Of a stretch of 45,584 bases of DNA, positions 17,935 through 25,201 are shown one piece after another. The notes under the pieces were generated by a model that saw nothing but the letters and a program-made list of their open reading frames with translations, was not told the origin of the DNA and did no database searches. Position numbers and translations under genes: made by a program. How positions within the stretch are numbered: position 1 is the first letter of the stretch; each line of letters starts with the position of its first letter. The stretch spans positions 1-45,584 of the forward strand of contig CATXXC010000018.1 of the NCBI GenBank assembly GCA_958403385.1. Direction: 5' to 3'. This stretch comes from an uncultured Collinsella sp. (lineage in GTDB: Bacteria; Actinomycetota; Coriobacteriia; Coriobacteriales; Coriobacteriaceae).

Positions 17935-18945
17935 CTACTTAAGCGTTGCGTACATCACCGCCTTAATCGTATGCATGCGATTCTCCGCTTCTTGGAAAAC
18001 ACGAGATTTATCGGACTCAAAAACCTCGTCCGTGACTTCCATTTCGGTGACTCCAAACTTCTCAGCAATTTCGGCACCAACAGTAGTATTAGTATCGTGG
18101 AAGCTCGGAAGGCAGTGGAGGAAAATCGCCTCGGGCTTTGCCATAGACATCACCTCAGCGGTCACACGATACGGCGACATTAGCTTAATGCGGCTTTCCC
18201 ACAGCTCTGCGGGCTGACCCATGCCAACCCAAACATCCGTGTAAATTACATCGGCATCACGAGCGCCTTCCTCAATATCCTCTGTAATGGTAATCGTCGA
18301 TCCATGCTCGGCCGCAATACGACTACATTCTGCAAGGAGTTCAGGGTCATAGGATGTAGCCCCCTCCGAATTTCCCCCGATTGGGCCGCAAGAACAGTAG
18401 TTAATGCCGAGCTTAGCGCAAATGACCATGAGCGAATCGGCGACGTTTCCGGCCGCCTTACCAAAAAATGTAAGTTTCCTGCCCTTAATCTCTCCAAACT
18501 CTTCACGCATGGTCAGAATATCGGCAAGCACTTGAGTCGGGTGAAATTCAGTAGTCAGCCCATTCCAAACGGGAACCCCAGCTTTTGCAGCAAGCTCCTC
18601 AACCTTCGTCTGCTCAAAGCCGCGGTATTCAATTCCGTCATACATGCGGCCAAGGACGCGAGCCGTGTCCTCAATCGACTCCTTTTTGCCCATCTGGGAC
18701 GAGCCCGGATCCAAATAAGTTACACCCATGCCAAGGTCAAGTGCACCAACTTCGAAGGCGCAACGAGTACGCGTGGAAGTCTTCTCAAATAGCAAAACAA
18801 TATTCTTACCTTCAAGGTATTTATGCGGAACACCGGCACGCTTCATGCTTTTGAAGTTAGCAGAAAGCTCAAGCAGATACTCAATCTCTTCCGTCGTGTA
18901 ATCAAGCAGCTTCAGAAAACTGCGCCCAGCGATGTTAACACCCAT
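17935..18945 (-). CDS. arcB: Ornithine carbamoyltransferase, catabolic (ArcB)
   Basis: This 336-residue enzyme runs phosphorolysis of citrulline to ornithine and carbamoyl phosphate in the arginine deiminase pathway. The carbamoyl-phosphate motif FEKTSTRTRCAF, the EFHPTQVLAD block, the ornithine-side DVWVGMG, and the HCLPSFHD loop with the reactive Cys are all present. It is the last gene of the arcD-arcA-arcB run, 32 bp after arcA. The ATG at 18,945 has AGGAG nine bases upstream; ATG at 18,954 directly follows that site. Local GC is about 45% in the line I counted versus ~73% in a line of queA, suggesting acquisition. Confidence 0.93.
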   Translation of the reverse strand: MGVNIAGRSFLKLLDYTTEEIEYLLELSANFKSMKRAGVPHKYLEGKNIVLLFEKTSTRTRCAFEVGALDLGMGVTYLDPGSSQMGKKESIEDTARVLGRMYDGIEYRGFEQTKVEELAAKAGVPVWNGLTTEFHPTQVLADILTMREEFGEIKGRKLTFFGKAAGNVADSLMVICAKLGINYCSCGPIGGNSEGATSYDPELLAECSRIAAEHGSTITITEDIEEGARDADVIYTDVWVGMGQPAELWESRIKLMSPYRVTAEVMSMAKPEAIFLHCLPSFHDTNTTVGAEIAEKFGVTEMEVTDEVFESDKSRVFQEAENRMHTIKAVMYATLK

Positions 18946-18977
18946 ATTCGCCATCTCCTATCACAGTGGATTTGCAA

Positions 18978-20222
18978 CTAAATATCTTCGCGCCAGAAGG
19001 GCATACTCATGCAGCGCGGGCCGCCACGACCGCGGGACAGCTCCTCGGAGGGAACGACCAAAAGTTCCAAACCGTTCTTGTAGAGCTCATCATTTGTGAC
19101 AACATTGCGCTCGTAAACACAGACTTTACCAGGAGCAACGGCAAGAGTGTTCGACCCGTCGTTCCACTGCTCGCGAGATGCCTCAACCATATCGCCGGCA
19201 CCGCACTCAATAAGCTGCACCTTCTCCACGCCAGTAGCCATTTCAAGAATATGTTCAAGCGTGTCATCAATCTCTTGAACAGCGACCATTCCCTCAGAGT
19301 CACCACGAGTCAGACGATAAACACGAAGGGTCTCAAAAATACCGGGATAAACTGTGAACTTATCGAAATCCACCATGGTGCAAACGGTGTCAAGATGCAT
19401 GTAAGCATAGCCGTTGGGGATTTTAATAGCGTAAACGGTATCGATCTCAGAATTCCCAGATCCCCAGAACAAATTCTTTGCAAGCTCCTCAATCGCAGCC
19501 GCCTCAGTTCGCTGGCTAATTCCAATAGCCAAGGTATGAGCGTTAATGTTAAGCACATCACCGCCCTCGATATGCCAGGGATTCTTATGGTCGTACCAAA
19601 TCGGAGTCCCTACATAATCGGGATGGTATTTGAAAATCGCTTCATAGAAGGGCACTTCACGATCTCGCTGTTTCCAATACATATGGTGAAGCAGAACGCC
19701 TTTGCCCACGGAAGCAAGAGGATCGCGAGAGAAATACGAGCTCGGAAGAGGCTTCAACACCAAATCATCGGGCTTCGCATCCTCATTATCCATCATACTA
19801 AGCGTAGTCGAGACGCGAGGCAGCTCAAGGTCACGATAACGATACCCCCCCATAGCCTCAAGTACAAACTGATACGAATCTGAAATAGCGTCGAGCTTTT
19901 CACGAACAGCCTGCTCAAGCAGAGGATTGACAATCCCGCTCTCAGCCATAAATGTATCGGTAAACTCAGCGCGAGCCGAGGGGCATGCATCCAGCGCCTC
20001 AGCAACGAGTTTCTCCATATAGAGAACCTCAACACCTTCGCTCCTCAGAAGATCCGCAAAGGCATCATGCTCCTTTTGAGCCACATCAAGATAGAAACAG
20101 TCGTGAATCCAGACATCCTCGAACTCTTCCGCCTTTACGTTCACAAGGTCACGACCGGGGCGGTGAAGCACAACTTTCTTGAGCTTACCAATCTCGCTGT
20201 GTACATTCAGTCCTTTAGACAT
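18978..20222 (-). CDS. arcA: Arginine deiminase ArcA
   Basis: This 414-residue cytosolic enzyme hydrolyses arginine to citrulline and ammonia. The guanidinium-binding Asp is in FSRDP, the HIEGGD Glu/Asp block, the catalytic His in HLDTV and the nucleophile Cys404 in RGRGGPRCMSMP are all visible, as are Arg residues in YWKQRDRE and SQRTE. It has the Arg five residues before the Cys found in characterised enzymes. It sits between the carrier gene and arcB. GGAG precedes the ATG at eight bases. A second, divergent paralog lies at 21,947. Confidence 0.95.
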   Translation of the reverse strand: MSKGLNVHSEIGKLKKVVLHRPGRDLVNVKAEEFEDVWIHDCFYLDVAQKEHDAFADLLRSEGVEVLYMEKLVAEALDACPSARAEFTDTFMAESGIVNPLLEQAVREKLDAISDSYQFVLEAMGGYRYRDLELPRVSTTLSMMDNEDAKPDDLVLKPLPSSYFSRDPLASVGKGVLLHHMYWKQRDREVPFYEAIFKYHPDYVGTPIWYDHKNPWHIEGGDVLNINAHTLAIGISQRTEAAAIEELAKNLFWGSGNSEIDTVYAIKIPNGYAYMHLDTVCTMVDFDKFTVYPGIFETLRVYRLTRGDSEGMVAVQEIDDTLEHILEMATGVEKVQLIECGAGDMVEASREQWNDGSNTLAVAPGKVCVYERNVVTNDELYKNGLELLVVPSEELSRGRGGPRCMSMPFWREDI

Positions 20223-20250
20223 TCCTGTTACTCCATTTCAGCCATGAAAC

Positions 20251-21693
20251 CTACAGGGCAATAAGTCCCGAGATTGCTACGAATACGATATTGATGAGCG
20301 ACACGACCAAGAAGAATTTCCAAACGGTCTTCCACCACTGGCCAAGCTTGATCTTACACACGCCCAAACCCGCTACAAGAATGGCGCTAGTAGGACAGAT
20401 CAAAGACATCGTCGCGCTACCCATGGAGAGAGCCCACACGGCAGCCTCGGGATTAAGGCCCATGAGTTCGGTCAAAGGTCCAAAAATGGGAGCGGTCAGT
20501 GCTGCAAGGCCAGATGAGCTGGGAACCAGAATCGCCAGGAGGTTCTCAACCGCATAAAGAAGCGTAGTAAAGAGAACCGCCGGGATGCCGCCCAGACCAG
20601 TAGCGAGCGCATTGAGGATGGTATCAATGATCATGCCGTCAGAGGCAATGACAAGGATGCCACGCGCAAGTCCAACGACAATTGCCGAGAAAGCAAAGTC
20701 AGCGATACCCGCAACAAATTCCTGAGCGATGACGTCCTGACTAAAGCCCGCAATAACACCAGCCAACAGGCCCATGGCCAAAAAGACCGCAGAAATCTCG
20801 TTCATATACCAGCCCTGGGTCACAAGTCCCCAGATGATAAGGCACATACCAGCGATAAATACCGCAAGCACGCCTTTTTGACGACCCGTAAATTCCGCGT
20901 CAAGGGCAGATTCATCGGCAGCGAACTCGACTTTCTTGGCGATATCATCCTCAAATGTGATCGATGACTCAGGGTTCTTCTTTACCCTTCGTGCATGGAG
21001 GACAACCCAAGTAATTGCAACGGCGGTCAAAACAACCCAGGCAATCATACGCAGCCACAGCTGGGGGTTGCCCTGAATACCAAGAATACCTTGCGCAATG
21101 AGAACATTAAACGGATTAATCGTTGAGGCGATGTAACCCGTGCGCGCTCCAACGAACACGACCATGAACGCCGTCATCGAGTCGAAGCCCATAGCCATCA
21201 TAATTGGCATGAAGATCGCAAAGAACGGAAGAGTTTCTTCCGCCATGCCAAAGCTCGTTCCGCCCAATGCAAAGAGAACCATCGCAATAGGAATAATTAG
21301 AATGTCTTTGTTCTTAAAGCGGCGAACGACACGACCCATTCCGCTCGTGATAGCGCCCGTTTTAGTAATAACCTGAAACGAACCGCCCACAATCAAGATG
21401 AATGCAACGACCTCAATTGCCTCTTGTATACCGCGCGTTGGAGCCTGAAGAACATCGAAGACGCCTTGTCTGAGATCTACTTCATCCCCGGTTTCCTCGT
21501 CAATATATGTCTTTTCACTCTGCTCATACGTACCTGCGACAGTGACTTCACGACCGTTCACCTCCTGACGCTGATAGGACCCAGAGGGAACAATCCACGT
21601 GAGAACAGCGAAGATGACCATAAGTGCAAAGATGATCGCATATACGTGCGGGACCTTGAACTGCTTGATGCCTTTCGAACTTTCCGCTGCCAT
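20251..21693 (-). CDS. YfcC-family membrane carrier, probable arginine/ornithine exchanger
   Basis: This 480-residue protein has about 12 hydrophobic helices and matches the YfcC/basic-amino-acid carrier family: an N-terminal KVPHVYAIIFALMVI, the large extracellular loop after helix 1, GGTSFGMAEETLPF, and the late SGLAALTAPIFGPL and MSLICPTSAILVAGL stretches. In several bacteria such carriers replace ArcD in the arginine deiminase pathway, exchanging arginine for ornithine; this role is inferred from position as first gene of the operon. GGAGGAG precedes the ATG. Confidence 0.85.
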   Translation of the reverse strand: MAAESSKGIKQFKVPHVYAIIFALMVIFAVLTWIVPSGSYQRQEVNGREVTVAGTYEQSEKTYIDEETGDEVDLRQGVFDVLQAPTRGIQEAIEVVAFILIVGGSFQVITKTGAITSGMGRVVRRFKNKDILIIPIAMVLFALGGTSFGMAEETLPFFAIFMPIMMAMGFDSMTAFMVVFVGARTGYIASTINPFNVLIAQGILGIQGNPQLWLRMIAWVVLTAVAITWVVLHARRVKKNPESSITFEDDIAKKVEFAADESALDAEFTGRQKGVLAVFIAGMCLIIWGLVTQGWYMNEISAVFLAMGLLAGVIAGFSQDVIAQEFVAGIADFAFSAIVVGLARGILVIASDGMIIDTILNALATGLGGIPAVLFTTLLYAVENLLAILVPSSSGLAALTAPIFGPLTELMGLNPEAAVWALSMGSATMSLICPTSAILVAGLGVCKIKLGQWWKTVWKFFLVVSLINIVFVAISGLIAL

Positions 21694-21825
21694 TTCTCCT
21701 CCTTCATTCCTTTTCCCATCTATCCAGCTGGCACCATAAATGTATGAGGTTGCTCAGCGTTGGTCGGCCAACCATCGCCATCGTGTCGCTTTTCACCTAT
21801 GAACGGCAGCTAAAGTGACGTTATT

Positions 21826-21864
21826 AATCAATCTGATTTTTAAAATTGATGTTATTTATCAATT
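21826..21864. promoter_or_regulatory. ATCAAT half-site array in the divergent arc promoter
   Basis: AATTGAT at 21,844-21,850 and ATCAATT at 21,858-21,864 form a perfect inverted repeat around GTTATTT. A third copy, AATCAAT, lies at 21,826-21,832. The AT-rich array is centred in the 253-bp gap between the carrier gene and the second deiminase gene, ~70 bp upstream of the likely plus-strand start (TTATAT at 21,915-21,920). It is a good operator candidate for the adjacent XRE regulator, or for ArgR or an FNR-like factor (FNR spacing would be four, not seven). Confidence 0.5.
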
Positions 21865-21946
21865 ACATACGTCTTTTAACTTTTCCGCAACACAACAAGG
21901 AACCTGCCTTAGCCTTATATAAAAACCAGCAGGACAGGAGACAGAC

Positions 21947-23197
21947 ATGCAAGGCGTACACATAACAAATGAAATCGGTCATTTAAAAGCCGTACTTGTC
22001 CATCGACCTGGAGCTGAAACACAAAACTACCCTGATGCCGACTTCAGCCAAGTTTTCTCCCTGCGAAAATGGAGCGGTCGTTTTGACCTCGACAAAGCAA
22101 TATATGAGCACGATTCCATGGTTCAATTGCTTAAGAAGCATGGCGTAGAAACCATTGAAATTAGGGACCTTCTCGAAGACTCACTTGAAACTGAGCCCCA
22201 ATCACTTAAATATTTTATTGATGACTACCTCCGTTGCAGCGGAGCAACAGGCAGAGAGTTCCTCGAGACAATAACCCAGCTGTTTGAGAACGCTAAGAAC
22301 ACCCAGGAATTGGTGAATATAGTACTTAACGGCATTCGCTTTGGAGACACTGAGCTATGTTCAAACCAGTCGGAAACACTACGAGCGCTCGTGCACGAGC
22401 AATTTGACCCCGCCTCGCTCTTGGTCAATCCCCTCAACACGCTTTTTTTCACTCGTGATCCTGCTGTGGTAGTCGGAGACGGCATCATCCTAAATCATAT
22501 GTATTGGCCTGAGCGTGATCGTGAGGTCGCCTTATACCGGCAGATATTCACCCACCACAAGATCATGGGAGAAACCCCAGTATGTGATTTGAACAGGAGT
22601 AGTTACCATATCGAAGGCGGAGACATTCTTGTTATCAGTGCTAAGACAATTTTAGTTGGAATCTCTGACCGAACTGAACCCGCCGCCGTCGAGTCACTTG
22701 CAAAAGAGCTCCTGACCTCAAATAAATTCCAGACCACCGAGCTAATTGCGATTCGAGTCCCCTCTGACGGGCTGCGTATCCACCTCGATACGTTCATAAG
22801 TAGAATTGATCACGACGCGTTCCTCATCGATCGTGAGATATGCAATGCCGTTGATGCATACAGCATTCAACTAAAACGATCCGGAAAGGGCCTTACGATC
22901 ACTCCTATCGATCGCACGATTCCGGAAATACTCTCTGCAGCCTGTTGCGAACCAATAAAAGTAATTGACTGCGGAGGCGGGAATCAAACCGCCTACGAAA
23001 GAGAGCGCCGGAACAACGCAACGTCTATCCTTGCGCTCTCGCCAGGAAAACTATGCGTATATGAAGAAAACGTTTGGACCAACGAAGCGCTTGAGAAAGC
23101 AGGAATGGAATTATTCCCGTTATCCATTGACGAGCTCACCAAAGGCTATGGTGGCACAAACTGTCTATGCCTCCCCCTGTGGCGAGAGGATCTATAG
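21947..23197 (+). CDS. Arginine deiminase paralog (ArcA2)
   Basis: This 416-residue protein is full length and keeps the main catalytic residues: Asp in FTRDP, HIEGGD, HLDT and Cys406 in GYGGTNCLCLP, plus Arg in PERDRE and SDRTE. However, the Arg that normally lies five residues before the Cys is Tyr401, and the middle region differs strongly from the ArcA at 18,978. It may be a deiminase with altered kinetics or substrate, or a regulatory paralog. AGGAG precedes the ATG by six bases. It is transcribed away from arcD-A-B and runs straight into a regulator gene three bases downstream. Confidence 0.85.
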   Translation: MQGVHITNEIGHLKAVLVHRPGAETQNYPDADFSQVFSLRKWSGRFDLDKAIYEHDSMVQLLKKHGVETIEIRDLLEDSLETEPQSLKYFIDDYLRCSGATGREFLETITQLFENAKNTQELVNIVLNGIRFGDTELCSNQSETLRALVHEQFDPASLLVNPLNTLFFTRDPAVVVGDGIILNHMYWPERDREVALYRQIFTHHKIMGETPVCDLNRSSYHIEGGDILVISAKTILVGISDRTEPAAVESLAKELLTSNKFQTTELIAIRVPSDGLRIHLDTFISRIDHDAFLIDREICNAVDAYSIQLKRSGKGLTITPIDRTIPEILSAACCEPIKVIDCGGGNQTAYERERRNNATSILALSPGKLCVYEENVWTNEALEKAGMELFPLSIDELTKGYGGTNCLCLPLWREDL

Positions 23198-23199
23198 CC

Positions 23200-23856
23200 A
23201 TGGGCTTCGGGGCAAATATTCGTAAACTCCGCACCATGGAGCATCTTGGTCAGGCGCAACTTGCAGAGATGTTGGGGGTATCTAAAGAGACCGTTTGTCG
23301 TTGGGAAAAAAGTCGGTATGCCCCCCGTGAGCGCCATATTGAAAAGTTACAAGCGCTCTTCGGTTGCACCCGCGATGAACTTGTTGGCGAGGAAAACGGT
23401 TTGGCCGTAAAGCTCGCAAATAAAAGAATCGTCACCGACGAAGACCCTGCTATCCACGAAATGGAGGGCGCATTTCCCGTCATCGATATCGAATCGCAAA
23501 AGCGCCGCATCACGCACAGCCAACAAAATGCTTGCGCGCCCGTAGACGTAGCCAAGCGTCACCCACATAGCGTTTTCGTTAAAATCAAAGGTGACGAAAT
23601 GTCCCGCATTTACCCTCCCGGCAGCTTACTACTTGTCGATACCACCGCAAAGCCTTGGAACGGCTGTGCTGTATTGGCGCTCGCAGACGGTAAAACACCG
23701 GTAATTAGGCGATTTGCAGAAGGAAACGACATGATTGTGCTGTCGTCCCATTCATATGCAACAGCAAGTCCGGATCTGATGTTTAACAAACGGAGGATTA
23801 GAATCATAGGAGTCGTCGTTTGGTATCAAGCGAGCCACGATCACACGCTTAATTAA
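23200..23856 (+). CDS. XRE-HTH regulator with inactive S24/LexA-like domain
   Basis: This 218-residue protein has an N-terminal XRE helix-turn-helix (ANIRKLRTMEHLGQAQLAEMLG onward, residues 4-60) and a C-terminal LexA/CI-like fold (residues ~120-215). The usual catalytic Ser in GDSM is Glu133 (GDEM), and the Lys position in VKR reads Arg (VIRRF), so self-cleavage is not expected. It probably regulates the arc genes by ligand binding. The ATG at 23,200 lies three bases after the deiminase paralog's stop, with GAGAGGA upstream; a frame start at 23,167 is inside the previous gene. Confidence 0.85.
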   Translation: MGFGANIRKLRTMEHLGQAQLAEMLGVSKETVCRWEKSRYAPRERHIEKLQALFGCTRDELVGEENGLAVKLANKRIVTDEDPAIHEMEGAFPVIDIESQKRRITHSQQNACAPVDVAKRHPHSVFVKIKGDEMSRIYPPGSLLLVDTTAKPWNGCAVLALADGKTPVIRRFAEGNDMIVLSSHSYATASPDLMFNKRRIRIIGVVVWYQASHDHTLN

Positions 23857-23916
23857 ATCGACTTTCCCAAAAACGACCGTACCGCACAGACAGCTCAAGG
23901 CCCCAGCCCAAATGAA

Positions 23917-24492
23917 CTACTTTTTGGCGGCTTTGCGCTCGTCGCGGATACGGGCGCGGTCCATGGCCGCCTCGACAGCCGAGAAGCGGCAACCACAGTA
24001 GTTCTGCCGATACATGCCAAGCTCGCGCGAACGGCGTGTCGCCTCGGGGTAATACGGGCGAAAATCGCGAATCACCGGGGTGAGACCGCGGGCGGCAGCC
24101 AGACGCTCCAACACATCATTGCAGGTTTCGAACAACTGGTACGGCGAGACGGCGAGCGTCGTGCCCACAAACTCAAACCCGCGCTCCTGGGCCACGCGGC
24201 ACGCCTCGGCCAGACGCAGGGCATAGCACGCGCGACAGCGACGGGCTCGGTCGGCACCCAGCGGCGCCACGCCGGTCTCCCAGCGATCGCGGTCCTCCCC
24301 TGCCTCGATGAGCTCGATGTCGCCATCGGCACACCACCGGCGCAGCTCGTCCAAGCGGCGCTGCCATTCATCGCGCGGTTGAATATTGGGGTTGGTCCAG
24401 CAAATCGTGGGCTCAAACCCCTCCTCGCGCAGCAGGCGAACCGGCTCAAGCGAGCATGGTGCACAGCACGCATGCAGCAACAACGACTTCAT
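23917..24492 (-). CDS. queH: Epoxyqueuosine reductase QueH
   Basis: This 191-residue protein is the QueH (former DUF208) type of epoxyqueuosine reductase, which performs the last step to queuosine and is unrelated to the cobalamin-dependent QueG. It has the cysteine pairs LHACCAPCS near residue 8, RCRACY near residue 93 and YCGC near residue 166, which hold an iron-sulfur cluster and another metal, and CWTNPNIQP. The ATG at 24,492 has GAGGAG six bases upstream. It overlaps no gene but follows the DUF3267 gene by 10 bp, so they share a transcript. Confidence 0.92.
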   Translation of the reverse strand: MKSLLLHACCAPCSLEPVRLLREEGFEPTICWTNPNIQPRDEWQRRLDELRRWCADGDIELIEAGEDRDRWETGVAPLGADRARRCRACYALRLAEACRVAQERGFEFVGTTLAVSPYQLFETCNDVLERLAAARGLTPVIRDFRPYYPEATRRSRELGMYRQNYCGCRFSAVEAAMDRARIRDERKAAKK

Positions 24493-24502
24493 CGACATCT
24501 CC

Positions 24503-25069
24503 TCACCCAAAAAAGCGCACGCCAAAGGACGTATCCTCGCAGGCGACAATGCGGCGGTCGCGCAAAATGGTCCGCACGTAATACCAATCGCCCACACAAC
24601 CCGACAAATGCAAGCCGGCCGCCAGGTAGCACAGCAGCGGATAGCCCGAGAACGCAAATCCCAGGGCAAACGCCGCCGTCACAACAACCGTCGGCGCCAG
24701 GCAAACCGCCATGTACCGCCGGCGCGAATACACAACGCCCTCGGCGCAGGCATAGATCATCGCCGTCTCGCGATTCGCCCCAAAGGTCACCTTCGCGCCC
24801 GCAGGCGCCAGCAGCTTAAAAAACACACCGTGCACCAGCTCGTGCACGGCGAACGACGCCATTGAGATCGCAGCCAAGCCGACTATCCAGCCCACGACAG
24901 CCATCCAGCCGCCCGCGTCAGCCGCATCCAAGTCCGCAGGCCCACCCAGCAGCATAAACACCGGCACCAAGCACACGGCAAACACGCCGACTACGACCAT
25001 CCCCCACACGAAGCAAGCGTGCAGAAAATCCTCGTCCTCAAACGCATGTATGTTGGAAATCTCATTCAT
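24503..25069 (-). CDS. DUF3267 family membrane protein, putative zincin metalloprotease
   Basis: This 188-residue protein has about four hydrophobic segments and an HELVHG motif near residue 76, the HExxH zinc site of DUF3267 putative peptidases. The motif lies at the end of a membrane helix (AISMASFAVHELVHG), as in site-2-type enzymes. The GANRETAMIYACAEG and the later APTVVVTAAFAL stretches fit the family. Substrate is unknown. There is no ribosome site before the ATG; a TATCCT -10 lies eight bases upstream, so the mRNA may be leaderless. It is probably the first gene of a queH operon. Confidence 0.8.
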   Translation of the reverse strand: MNEISNIHAFEDEDFLHACFVWGMVVVGVFAVCLVPVFMLLGGPADLDAADAGGWMAVVGWIVGLAAISMASFAVHELVHGVFFKLLAPAGAKVTFGANRETAMIYACAEGVVYSRRRYMAVCLAPTVVVTAAFALGFAFSGYPLLCYLAAGLHLSGCVGDWYYVRTILRDRRIVACEDTSFGVRFFG

Positions 25070-25077
25070 AGCATCTT

Positions 25078-25083
25078 AGGATA
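25078..25083 (-). promoter_or_regulatory. -10 element directly before the DUF3267 gene
   Basis: The minus strand reads TATCCT with eight bases to the ATG and no purine-rich site between, consistent with a leaderless transcript. The -35 is not evident. Confidence 0.35.
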
Positions 25084-25114
25084 GCGCCCCTGCCACGTAC
25101 CCGTCCGCATGTGC

Positions 25115-25120
25115 GATAAT
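25115..25120 (+). promoter_or_regulatory. -10 element of the methionyl-tRNA synthetase gene
   Basis: GATAAT lies ~80 bp before the start codon at 25,202. The -35 hexamer at 17-bp spacing (GCCACG) is poor. No T-box or riboswitch features are seen in the leader. Confidence 0.35.
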
Positions 25121-25201
25121 GTCGAACGATATGCACGAATTGACCACCGCGTCGCCAAGCCTTGCGCCCGGCCGCGCTCTCACCATATGCGAAGGAGTCC
25201 C

